The notes under the pieces were generated by a model. That model worked only from the letters and a program-made list of their open reading frames with translations. It did not search any database and was not told the DNA's origin. The position numbers were made by a program, and so were the translations under genes. 13,428 nt of DNA, from positions 1 to 13,428 of the forward strand of contig CANIZU010000034.1 in assembly GCA_947472115.1 (NCBI GenBank). Reading direction: 5' to 3'. Shown here piece after piece: positions 7,044 through 13,428 of the stretch. Source of the stretch: Flavobacteriales bacterium (GTDB lineage Bacteria; Bacteroidota; Bacteroidia; NS11-12g; UBA955). Within the stretch, counting starts at the first letter, position 1; each line of letters opens with the position of its first letter.

Positions 7044-7985
7044 ATGAAAAAATTACTCCTTTTAGCTGTCGTTGCTGCCGGATTGGCTGGAATGATGCAG
7101 AGCTGTAAGCCGGATCCAAGTGGTGGTGGCTCAACTGCAGCCTCTTTAACTGTTGCCAAAAAACAACGTTCATTGGTAGTGTATCACACTGCTACATGGT
7201 GCGGTCCTTGCGGACTTTACGCAATGCCAGAATTCAAGAAATTGGTTGCTGCCAACGATATCGACAATATCGTCCCTGTAGATTACCATTCTTCTTCTTC
7301 TTCGCGTTTGGTTCCAATTTGGACAAAAGCCAACAACGACACATTGTTTATTGCTCCTTTCGCTCAACAATTTTTGTATACAGTTTCGAACATCGATGCT
7401 ACTACAGGCCAATATTCAATCCCAACTTTCTGGTTGAACAACTCATTGATTGGTAGCAGTAACATTAAAGTAACTGACATCCAAAACAATGCTGCGAATG
7501 CAAACTCTGTCCCAGTTGAAATCGGTGTAGCTGCTAGTGCATCTGCAAGCGGTCAAAATTTGAGCATCAAATACAAGTTGAAAGCTTTCGCTCCTGAAGC
7601 TGGAAGTGATTATTATATTTCTGCATTCATCGTTGAAAAATCTGTAACTGCATTACAAACCGTTTCAGGTTCTGGTGATGTATCTACAGCACACGAACGC
7701 GTAATCCGTGCGTCTGCCCTTAGCAATGCTGCTGGCGCTCCAGTTGCTTTCTCTACTGCAGCCTCTATGACTAGCCCTGCTGCAAATGCAGAAGTTGAGA
7801 AAACCATCTCTTGGACTTACACTGCAATTCCTCAAGCAGTAAAAGACAAGTACGCTACTTTTGGCTTGCCATGGTGGAGCTGGAACCCTTCAAACACTGG
7901 CGTAGTTATCGCTGTTTGGAGAAAAGTTACTGATCCCGTTAAGCCTTACTACTTGGTTAACACTGTTTACACCGACGTAAAATAA
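7044..7985 (+). CDS. Omp28-related lipoprotein with thioredoxin-like CGPC motif
   Basis: A 313-residue exported protein. The start is the ATG at 7044; a TTG in frame at 7029 only adds MKKTN. Residues 1-20 are a lipoprotein signal peptide with Cys21 as the probable lipidated residue (MMQSC), followed by a Gly/Ser-rich linker. A thioredoxin-like domain follows: VVYHTATWCGPCG with C53 and C56 as the redox pair, and a probable cis-proline in YSIPTFWLNN. The C-terminal half (from about 155) is beta-rich, as in Omp28-type outer-membrane proteins of Bacteroidota. It may act in disulfide handling at the cell envelope, but this is inferred. Codon use (many GCT, TCT, CGT) differs from the neighbours and suggests high expression. 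A TCT run encodes five serines at 7290-7304. The gene ends in a strong hairpin. Confidence 0.82.
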   Translation: MKKLLLLAVVAAGLAGMMQSCKPDPSGGGSTAASLTVAKKQRSLVVYHTATWCGPCGLYAMPEFKKLVAANDIDNIVPVDYHSSSSSRLVPIWTKANNDTLFIAPFAQQFLYTVSNIDATTGQYSIPTFWLNNSLIGSSNIKVTDIQNNAANANSVPVEIGVAASASASGQNLSIKYKLKAFAPEAGSDYYISAFIVEKSVTALQTVSGSGDVSTAHERVIRASALSNAAGAPVAFSTAASMTSPAANAEVEKTISWTYTAIPQAVKDKYATFGLPWWSWNPSNTGVVIAVWRKVTDPVKPYYLVNTVYTDVK

Positions 7986-8010
7986 TTTTATCCTCCCTTC
8001 AATGGGAAAT

Positions 8011-8059
8011 TTATAAAAAGAGAGGGCCTCGTCTGTGACGAGGCCCTCTCTTTTTATAA
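8011..8059. terminator. Bidirectional terminator, perfect 23-bp-arm hairpin
   Basis: The arms 8011-8033 and 8037-8059 are perfect reverse complements around the loop TGT. A GC-rich core (AGAGGGCCTCGTC) is flanked by A-runs and T-runs, so it can act as an intrinsic terminator in both directions. It lies between the convergent lipoprotein and enoyl-CoA hydratase genes. It shares its core with the hairpin at 12761-12791. The remaining spacer, 8060-8131, shows nothing clear. Confidence 0.92.
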
Positions 8060-8131
8060 TCTAACCATTCCAAAAAACAGGCTACAAATAATCTTTCCCG
8101 TGACCAGAAATTTCACGCTAAAAACCTACTC

Positions 8132-8911
8132 TTATTTACCCTTGAAATCAGGCTTGCGCTTCTCTACAAATGCCGCCATCCCTTCCTTCTGATCCTCCGT
8201 TGCAAACAACATATAGAAATTCTTGCGCTCAAAATACAAACCCTCCTGTAAGTGACTATCGAAAGCCTTCAAGACACTCTCCTTTGCCATTTGAACCGCA
8301 ATGGGCGATTTTGCAGCAATCTCAGAAGCCAACTTTATCGCTTCGTCCAAAAACAACTCCACCGGTACGATTTTATTGATTAACCCCGCCGCTTTTGCTT
8401 CCTCTGCAGAAATAAACTTACCCGTCAACACCATTTCCATGGCCCTTACCTTACCCACCGCCCTGGTCAAACGCTGCGTTCCACCCGCGCCGGGCATCAC
8501 ACCGATATTAATCTCGGGCTGACCAAATTGCGCTGTTTCACTGGCCACAATCATATCGCACAACATACAAAGTTCGCATCCGCCACCCAAAGCAAATCCC
8601 GACACCGCTGCAATGATTGGCTTTTTCGTTTTACGAATACTGTCCCACGTAGAAAACTGATCGATTTTTAACATATCCACCGCCGTTCTTCCAGCCATCT
8701 GCTTGATATCCGCACCCGCAGCAAAAGCCCTTTCATTTCCCGTAATCACAATCGCACGAACCGAATCGTCGGCATCCAACATCAACAACGCATCCCGAAT
8801 CTCCCCCATCAACTGCAAATTCAATGCATTCAATTCCTTGGGACGATTCAATTGAATTTTCGCAACAAACGGCGCCACTTGGGCATCGACCAAAATAAAT
8901 TCATAAGACAT
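8132..8911 (-). CDS. Enoyl-CoA hydratase (crotonase family)
   Basis: A 259-residue crotonase that hydrates trans-2-enoyl-CoA to 3-hydroxyacyl-CoA in fatty-acid or aromatic-acid breakdown. The oxyanion-hole segments are AFAAGADI (62-69) and GFALGGGCE (105-113). Catalytic glutamates E113 and E133 (GQPEINIGVMPGAGGTQRL) are 20 residues apart, as in the rat mitochondrial enzyme. Presence of both favours a true hydratase over an isomerase. The tail EGMAAFVEKRKPDFKGK is also standard. It is the last of three minus-strand genes; the PAP2 gene ends 45 bp upstream. A near -7 box (TAACTTCG, one mismatch) lies four bases before the ATG, so it could have its own promoter. The physiological substrate is unknown. 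Confidence 0.92.
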   Translation of the reverse strand: MSYEFILVDAQVAPFVAKIQLNRPKELNALNLQLMGEIRDALLMLDADDSVRAIVITGNERAFAAGADIKQMAGRTAVDMLKIDQFSTWDSIRKTKKPIIAAVSGFALGGGCELCMLCDMIVASETAQFGQPEINIGVMPGAGGTQRLTRAVGKVRAMEMVLTGKFISAEEAKAAGLINKIVPVELFLDEAIKLASEIAAKSPIAVQMAKESVLKAFDSHLQEGLYFERKNFYMLFATEDQKEGMAAFVEKRKPDFKGK

Positions 8912-8956
8912 AGTGCGAAGTTAATATTTTCTGATGGATCAGCCTCGGCGGAAAAA

Positions 8957-9529
8957 CTACGCTGTCATCCAACCTTTGGGCAGAATCCAATTCCGATAAA
9001 GCCTTAGCATCCCGTAGGCAATCGCTAACCCCAGCAACGCACCAAAAAACACATCGCCAACATAGTGAACCCCCAAATACACGCGCGAATACGCAATGCA
9101 AGAAGCCAAATACATTAGAGCCAAACGCGGCCGTCGCCCCAAACCCAAAAGCATCATCGCCGTACTAAACACCGCAAATGCATTGGCAGAATGACTACTA
9201 ACAAATCCGTATTTACTGCCCGGCAATCCATTTGGCGTTCTCGGGTGTAAGGATTCTTCCCATGCAGGCCTAACCCTGGCAAAAAGTGGCTTACAAATCC
9301 TAGAGCTGATGCTATCCGCCAGCCCAAAAGAACTCAGCGTAAGCAAAGTGGGTATCCAAAACTTCTTTCCAAACTGCTTGATAAATAGTCCTAAAAATAC
9401 AATATACAATGGGATAAATGCCCATTTGCTGCTCAAAAAGACCATCATGGGATCCAACGAAGTAGACGCCCATCGCTGATTAATCAGCACAAATAAGTCG
9501 CGATCAAAAAAATCTAATACGAACAACAT
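8957..9529 (-). CDS. PAP2 family membrane phosphatase
   Basis: A 190-residue PAP2-type phosphatase with several membrane helices (about 37-52, 58-75, 115-130, 135-150, 157-175). The three acid-phosphatase motifs are visible: K80-x6-R87-P88, VSSHSAN at 110-116 with H113 (in place of PSGH), and S148-R149-x5-H155 with D159 (SRVYLGVHYVGDV). Such enzymes remove phosphate from membrane lipids such as phosphatidic acid or undecaprenyl diphosphate, acting at the periplasmic face. The gene starts 12 bases after the methyltransferase stop, so the two are probably one transcript. The glycine of PSGH is replaced by serine (VSSH), which is a common tolerated variant. Which lipid it uses cannot be told from the sequence. 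Confidence 0.88.
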   Translation of the reverse strand: MLFVLDFFDRDLFVLINQRWASTSLDPMMVFLSSKWAFIPLYIVFLGLFIKQFGKKFWIPTLLTLSSFGLADSISSRICKPLFARVRPAWEESLHPRTPNGLPGSKYGFVSSHSANAFAVFSTAMMLLGLGRRPRLALMYLASCIAYSRVYLGVHYVGDVFFGALLGLAIAYGMLRLYRNWILPKGWMTA

Positions 9530-9541
9530 CGTTAGCGAAGA

Positions 9542-10267
9542 TCAACTTTTCTTGGAAATCAACACTATCCTTGGCGAAGTTTTCTCATCAAAGGCACCCA
9601 AATTATAATCGCCAAATACCGCAATCACCTCTAGCCCCGCCTTGCGATGCAAATTTTCCAAATCGTCTTTTGAAAAAATCCTAACCCGCTCTTGGAACGC
9701 ATGAACCGCATCGCCATCCCTAATCTCGATGTCCTTAACGATGTGATTTTCTGTTCGATGTTTCCTGGTTTTGAATCGATATCCGCCGCGCTCAACAACA
9801 TCTTCCACGGGCAACTGCGTCAAAACAGGCGACGAATTCAAATAATCTTGAATCACGAATCCCCCCGGCAAACAAGCATCATACATGTTTTTCACAACCC
9901 GTAAATCATCCGCCGGATTGTCAAAGTAGCCAAAACTGGTAAACAAATTAAATACGGCGTTAAACCCCTGCTGAGGAAAATCCTCGCGCATATCATGACT
10001 AACAAACGTTGCCCCATCTCGATTCAATAGTTTGGCCTGCTCGATGCTGTTTTCGCTCAAATCAAACCCTAGCACTTCCATACCCAACTCGGCCAAATGC
10101 GCGGCATGTCGACCCTTTCCACAAGCCACATCAATTACCTTTGCACCCGATTCCAAGTGCAAATAACCCACAAGTGCATCCATAAACGCCATTGCCTCCG
10201 CATCATTTCGATGGGCATACAAGGCATGGTAATATGCCGTATCAAACCAAGATTCAAACCATTTCAT
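9542..10267 (-). CDS. Class I SAM-dependent methyltransferase
   Basis: A 241-residue methyltransferase with a Rossmann-type SAM site: motif I VIDVACGKGRHAAHLA at 44-59, acidic D69 at the end of strand two (VLGFDLSE), HDMRED at 91-96, and FNLFTSFGYFDNPADD at 107-121. The frame stays open to 10432, but the extra 55 residues run antisense through the sigma-factor gene and look unlike the family. The ATG at 10267, 20 bases after a TAACTTTG -7 box, is the better start. The substrate is not evident. The PAP2 phosphatase gene follows after 12 bases. Cytoplasmic, no signal peptide. Confidence 0.88.
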   Translation of the reverse strand: MKWFESWFDTAYYHALYAHRNDAEAMAFMDALVGYLHLESGAKVIDVACGKGRHAAHLAELGMEVLGFDLSENSIEQAKLLNRDGATFVSHDMREDFPQQGFNAVFNLFTSFGYFDNPADDLRVVKNMYDACLPGGFVIQDYLNSSPVLTQLPVEDVVERGGYRFKTRKHRTENHIVKDIEIRDGDAVHAFQERVRIFSKDDLENLHRKAGLEVIAVFGDYNLGAFDEKTSPRIVLISKKS

Positions 10268-10287
10268 CCAAAAAAGTAAATAATCTT

Positions 10288-10307
10288 CAAAGTTAGTGTA
10301 ACTTTTG
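10288..10307. promoter_or_regulatory. Inverted repeat with -7 boxes at the methyltransferase/sigma-factor divergent start
   Basis: CAAAGTTA-GTG-TAACTTTTG forms a near-perfect palindrome between two divergent genes. On the minus strand the left arm reads TAACTTTG, an exact TAnnTTTG box for the methyltransferase. The right arm, TAACTTTTG, is one base too long to be a perfect plus-strand box for the sigma-factor gene at 10339. It may be a shared promoter or an operator, or simply two promoters back to back. Confidence 0.45.
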
Positions 10308-10338
10308 CCAACCCTATCTCGTATTAACTCACAACTGC

Positions 10339-10827
10339 ATGACGGCTTCGGAATATAACAAGTGCGTGGATCTCCACAGCCATGCGATTTTCCGATTCGC
10401 GATGAAAAAAATGCGCAACACCGATGATGCAAAAGAAATTGTACAAATAAGTTTTGAAAAACTCTGGATGAAACACCAAGTCGTTGCCTTCGACACAGCC
10501 AAAAGCTACCTATTCACCACCGCTTATCACAGCATGGTGGATGGATGGCGCAGTCAGAAGACAACCACAGGATTGGAGTACGCATCAAACACGGTGGAAG
10601 CAGAATCGAACGATGAATATACGGGGACGATGGAAGTGATAGAAAAAGCCTTGCAGCGCATCAGCGACATTCAAAGAACAGTGATTTTGCTCCGCGATTA
10701 CGAAGGCTACAGCTACGATGAAATTGGTGAAATCACCGGCCTCAATGCAGCCCAGGTAAAAATCAACATCTTTCGAGGCCGCCAAGCCCTGAAAGAGATC
10801 ATTGGCAACCCTAGCAACCTAATTTAA
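10339..10827 (+). CDS. ECF RNA polymerase sigma factor
   Basis: A 162-residue sigma factor of the ECF type. Region 2 covers about 5-72, with the core-binding stretch NTDDAKEIVQISFEKLWMKH (27-46) and the -10-recognising part AKSYLFTTAYHSMVDGWR. Region 4 covers about 98-155, with the helix-turn-helix YSYDEIGEITGLNAAQVKINIFRGRQALKEI at 124-154. Region 3 is absent, as expected for the ECF group. It directs RNA polymerase to a small set of promoters, often for envelope functions. The next gene, ten bases downstream, encodes a single-pass membrane protein with an anti-sigma-like N-terminus, and an outer-membrane protein gene follows. It is not next to a SusC/SusD pair, so the usual polysaccharide-uptake setting does not apply. 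Its regulon is unknown. Confidence 0.92.
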   Translation: MTASEYNKCVDLHSHAIFRFAMKKMRNTDDAKEIVQISFEKLWMKHQVVAFDTAKSYLFTTAYHSMVDGWRSQKTTTGLEYASNTVEAESNDEYTGTMEVIEKALQRISDIQRTVILLRDYEGYSYDEIGEITGLNAAQVKINIFRGRQALKEIIGNPSNLI

Positions 10828-10837
10828 ATCCAGCACC

Positions 10838-11794
10838 ATGAAACAATTCGAAATCACCGAAGCGCAGGAATGGCAACTGTTTGAACTGTTGGAAGGCAAT
10901 CTTTCAGCGGAGGAAGTAGCCCAATTGCATCAGGATATTGAAGCGCAACCCGCATTGACATATCATTACAATCTACTTAAACAAACGTATGCCTCGGCAC
11001 AGGAAATTCACTTCCCCAATGCCCAATCACTCAAAAAACAACCGAGTAATAAGCAAGTTTACCTTTGGACATCTACCGCCGTGGCCGCAGCTATTTCTTT
11101 GCTTTTATTGTGGAAGCCAATTTCTACTTTGACTAATAAATCATCCATTGCCGCGCAAGATAATATGGGTCAGGTTTTCGAGAAATCCAAACTCAACGAA
11201 GGTCTCGAAATGCCAAGCTTAAACCCAGATAAAGCGAGTGCAAATGAATCTCAGCGCTCTACCAATGCAATTCGTCCTACAAATTCGCAGGCAACCAAAA
11301 ACCTCGCACGAAACTTTACCACCGAAAAAATTCACCCCTTAATCACGGCCACCAATGATTTCCGAGGTCAGAGAAAGGATTCCCAACAAAGGAGCATCGT
11401 GGCGAAAATCGAAATAGTAAAAAACGCAACATCCAATTCATTCGCGCAACATTTGGCTGATCAAAGTAGCATCGGTGACGCGCTGCAATTCAATAACGGC
11501 GAAAATCAAGGCCCGCAAATACTTCCTACGCCTTTGGGTCAAAACCAAAATAATGTAAGCGGGACGGAAAGCACCCCATCACCAAAGGCCAAATTGGCCA
11601 AAAATCCTTCCCCGAGAAAAACCGGCTTCGCATTGGCAAAATCGTTCTATAATGATGGAAAAACGATGATCCAGAACGGACATGTTCCGCACGTGAATAT
11701 CAAAACGATCAATAAATCTCATTCACTCCTTCCCACCATAGAAATGGGCGTGCGCCTAGAGAACAATGTCATCATGGCCTCCTTTAATCAATAA
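10838..11794 (+). CDS. Putative transmembrane anti-sigma factor
   Basis: A 318-residue protein. Residues 1-58 are acidic and helical (LFELLEGNLSAEEVAQLHQDIEAQPALTYHYNLLK), like the sigma-binding part of Bacteroidota anti-sigma factors. One membrane helix follows at about 74-92 (VYLWTSTAVAAAISLLLLW). The rest, about 225 residues, would lie in the periplasm and is rich in Asn, Gln, Ser and Lys with low complexity until about residue 255. The last 60 residues look more ordered. There is no FecR domain and no cysteine, so it is not a zinc-binding (ZAS) type. Its place ten bases after the ECF sigma gene makes it the likely partner that holds the sigma factor at the membrane. Binding is inferred from position and N-terminal pattern only. 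Confidence 0.68.
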   Translation: MKQFEITEAQEWQLFELLEGNLSAEEVAQLHQDIEAQPALTYHYNLLKQTYASAQEIHFPNAQSLKKQPSNKQVYLWTSTAVAAAISLLLLWKPISTLTNKSSIAAQDNMGQVFEKSKLNEGLEMPSLNPDKASANESQRSTNAIRPTNSQATKNLARNFTTEKIHPLITATNDFRGQRKDSQQRSIVAKIEIVKNATSNSFAQHLADQSSIGDALQFNNGENQGPQILPTPLGQNQNNVSGTESTPSPKAKLAKNPSPRKTGFALAKSFYNDGKTMIQNGHVPHVNIKTINKSHSLLPTIEMGVRLENNVIMASFNQ

Positions 11795-11844
11795 CCGCAA
11801 AAAAATCACCTAAAAAATTTTCAACCCTTAAATACAATCACACA

Positions 11845-12717
11845 ATGAACGCATCAAACATCCTTCTCAAGACAATCATTGCTGTCCTGCTCGCTGCGCT
11901 CGCAGGCCACCCGATCGCGCACGCACAAACCAAGAAAATCATCATTCGCATCGATGCAGATTCTACCAAACGCGATACATTCACAATCAACCTACCGCAA
12001 GCACCAAAAATCTCCAAAATCGAACCCGTAACCCGAGAATTCCACCACTACGTCGGCTTCCTATACGTGCAACAAAACCCCGATTTCAAAACACAAACCA
12101 CCCCCGGTGGCGTCATTACCAACGGAATGCCAGAACTAAATACCGCCAAATCACTCCACTACGGCCTTGAACAACTCTGGGGATTGAACCTCATCAAAGG
12201 GAAGTTGCGCTTTTTTACAGGGCTCAGATACGACGTATATAATTTCCGCTTTCAAAGCAATTTTGTCCGCCTCACAGAAAACGCGCCAGAATTCCAAGCC
12301 ATCACCGTTGGCGGACCTACTGTGAAACTAATATCCATGGAAAAATCCAAATTGGTTGCCAATTATATCGGTGTTCCAATAGGCATCGGATGGCAATCCA
12401 GCCCTGGTCGCTGGGAAACATCAGAATCCGATGGCAGCAATATCAGCTACAACGAAACACCAAAATTCTCAATCAAAGCAGGCGTCCATACCGGCTATCT
12501 CCTTAGCTCACATGCGAAACTCAAAGAATCGGGCGGTAACACCACCAAGCAATACGATGATTTTAACCTCAACAACTTCATCGTTGCACCCTTTATCAAC
12601 TTGGAATACGAAGACCTAGGTCTTTACATGCGCTACCCCCTAACGAATATGTTTAAAACCGGACAAGGCGTAAACAGCCAGTGCCTGCAATTCGGAATCA
12701 CCTTAAAATTTACCTAA
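11845..12717 (+). CDS. Outer-membrane beta-barrel protein (hypothetical)
   Basis: A 290-residue exported protein. Residues 1-27 are a signal peptide (hydrophobic IIAVLLAALAG, cleavage AHA before Q28). The mature part has many alternating hydrophobic/aromatic strands (for example HHYVGFLYVQ, KLRFFTGLRYDVYNF, NFIVAPFINLEYEDLGLYMRYPL), and it ends LQFGITLKFT, a beta-barrel-type C-terminal strand. I recognise no specific family beyond a PorT-like or general outer-membrane barrel. It follows the sigma/anti-sigma pair on the same strand after a 50-bp gap without a clear promoter, so it may be cotranscribed and may be a target or sensor of that pair. The signal peptide region contains the short palindrome CTGCGCTCGCAG (11895-11906). 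Function is unknown. Confidence 0.68.
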   Translation: MNASNILLKTIIAVLLAALAGHPIAHAQTKKIIIRIDADSTKRDTFTINLPQAPKISKIEPVTREFHHYVGFLYVQQNPDFKTQTTPGGVITNGMPELNTAKSLHYGLEQLWGLNLIKGKLRFFTGLRYDVYNFRFQSNFVRLTENAPEFQAITVGGPTVKLISMEKSKLVANYIGVPIGIGWQSSPGRWETSESDGSNISYNETPKFSIKAGVHTGYLLSSHAKLKESGGNTTKQYDDFNLNNFIVAPFINLEYEDLGLYMRYPLTNMFKTGQGVNSQCLQFGITLKFT

Positions 12718-12720
12718 AAC

Positions 12721-12753
12721 CCAATCAAGTAAGATTGTCTTTTGTTTGATTGG
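12721..12753 (+). other. Inverted repeat downstream of the outer-membrane gene
   Basis: CCAATCAA (12721-12728) pairs with TTGATTGG (12746-12753) around a 17-base loop. An alternative small hairpin, CAATC with GATTG (12722-12737), is followed by a T-rich stretch. It lies just before the strong terminator at 12761. It may be an accessory terminator or an RNA 3'-end structure. Confidence 0.35.
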
Positions 12754-12760
12754 TTTGAAG

Positions 12761-12791
12761 AAAAAGGCCTCGTCTATGACGGGGCCTTTTT
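12761..12791. terminator. Bidirectional terminator hairpin before menB
   Basis: A 14-bp stem with one G-U pair: AAAAAGGCCTCGTC (12761-12774), loop TAT, then GACGGGGCCTTTTT (12778-12791). It ends the sigma-factor operon. The core GGCCTCGTC-loop-GACG repeats that of the 8011-8059 hairpin, including a TRT loop. The menB promoter follows directly. Confidence 0.9.
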
Positions 12792-12815
12792 GCATATCTC
12801 TCCCCCACTTTTCTG

Positions 12816-12823
12816 TATCTTTG
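12816..12823 (+). promoter_or_regulatory. menB promoter -7 box TATCTTTG
   Basis: An exact TAnnTTTG match 15 bases before the menB ATG. A TTG at 12790-12792 lies 23 bp upstream, at the outer limit of normal -33 spacing, and overlaps the T-run of the terminator. Confidence 0.62.
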
Positions 12824-12838
12824 TAACATATTAAAACA

Positions 12839-13428
12839 ATGAGCCAACGTCAGTGGAATCCCATCAAAACCTATTCAGACATCCTGTTTGAAATCCATGG
12901 TAACATCGCCAAAGTCAGCATCAATCGACCCGAAGTCTACAACGCATTCCGTCCACAAACCATAATGGATATGCTGGATGCGTTCGACATTTGCCGTGAA
13001 CGCGCCGATATTGGCGTGGTGATCCTTACCGGTGTGGGTGACAAAGCCTTCTGTTCTGGCGGGGATCAAAATGTGAAAGGCATCGGCGGGTACGTGGACG
13101 ATAACGGAGTTCCTCGATTAAACGTTTTGGATCTTCACAAAAAAATCCGCTCGCTACCAAAACCCGTCATTGCCATGGTAAACGGCTATGCAATCGGCGG
13201 AGGGCACGTCCTTCACGTAATTTGCGACCTAACCATCGCCGCAGAACACGCAAAATTTGGTCAGACTGGCCCCAAAGTAGGAAGCTTCGATGGCGGATTC
13301 GGCAGCAGCTATTTGGCCCGCCACGTGGGTCAGAAAAAAGCCCGCGAAATCTGGTTCCTTTGCCGACAATACACCGCGGAAGAATCAGAAAGAATGGGCA
13401 TGGTAAACAAAGTTGTGCCTTTGGAAAT
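12839..13428 (+). CDS. menB: 1,4-dihydroxy-2-naphthoyl-CoA synthase (3' end cut by window edge)
   Basis: The first 196 residues of MenB, about two thirds of the roughly 275-285 expected. MenB closes the ring of o-succinylbenzoyl-CoA in menaquinone synthesis and acts in the cytoplasm as a crotonase-fold enzyme. Diagnostic stretches are INRPEVYNAFRP (28-39), AFCSGGDQ (70-77), NGYAIGGGHVLHVICDLTIAA (115-135), FGQTGPKVGSFDGGFGSSYLARHVGQKKAREIWFLCRQY (140-178). The glycine at G144 (QTGPK) corresponds to the E. coli type, which uses bicarbonate as the base, unlike the Mycobacterium type, which has Asp there. It has its own promoter and is separated by a terminator from the preceding operon. The start at 12839 agrees with family N-termini. 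Confidence 0.95.
   Translation, partial: MSQRQWNPIKTYSDILFEIHGNIAKVSINRPEVYNAFRPQTIMDMLDAFDICRERADIGVVILTGVGDKAFCSGGDQNVKGIGGYVDDNGVPRLNVLDLHKKIRSLPKPVIAMVNGYAIGGGHVLHVICDLTIAAEHAKFGQTGPKVGSFDGGFGSSYLARHVGQKKAREIWFLCRQYTAEESERMGMVNKVVPLE

Noticed and set aside
10268..10432. A 55-residue N-terminal extension of the methyltransferase
   Set aside because: It overlaps the sigma-factor gene antisense, is cysteine-rich and unlike the family, and includes the divergent promoter.

Overview
The window looks like a chromosomal segment of a member of the Bacteroidota. Three signs support this: a secreted protein with a type IX secretion (T9SS, type A) C-terminal sorting domain, several promoters with the Bacteroidota -7 consensus TAnnTTTG, and start codons without clear Shine-Dalgarno sequences. 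Menaquinone synthesis (menB) and an Omp28-type thioredoxin-like lipoprotein fit the same group. I cannot place it below phylum level.

Layout from left to right. (1) 1-653, minus: a truncated T9SS cargo protein. (2) 778-2072, minus: adk and a YjjG-type nucleotidase overlapping as ATGA, a small nucleotide-metabolism operon. (3) 2144-5397, plus: a tight four-gene cassette that reads as nonulosonic (sialic-acid-like) acid activation and transfer: SpsF-type cytidylyltransferase, NeuB-type synthase with SAF domain, KdsC-like HAD phosphatase, and a GT42/DUF115-like putative transferase. (4) 5414-6919, minus: a Wzx/MOP-type flippase, convergent with the cassette. (5) 7044-7985, plus: an Omp28-like lipoprotein with a CGPC thioredoxin motif, ended by a perfect 23-bp-arm hairpin. 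(6) 8132-10267, minus: methyltransferase, PAP2 phosphatase and enoyl-CoA hydratase. (7) 10339-12717, plus: ECF sigma factor, a membrane-spanning putative anti-sigma factor and an outer-membrane beta-barrel protein. (8) 12839 to the right edge, plus: 5' part of menB.

The most interesting unit is the 2144-5397 cassette. It has synthase, phosphatase and cytidylyltransferase, but no visible genes for amino-sugar precursors (no NeuC epimerase, dehydratase or aminotransferase). This would suit a Kdn-like pathway from mannose-6-phosphate, as in the Bacteroides thetaiotaomicron Kdn cluster, with the fourth gene as candidate transferase for the CMP-sugar. The flippase next door may export the glycan, but it is transcribed separately.

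Smaller signals include -7 boxes lying only 5-6 nt before start codons (possible leaderless transcripts), two terminator hairpins sharing the same core, a GC-rich perfect palindrome inside adk, and an inverted repeat at the divergent start of the sigma-factor operon. No tRNA, rRNA, CRISPR or insertion sequence was seen, and no gene-free stretch exceeds 300 bases.
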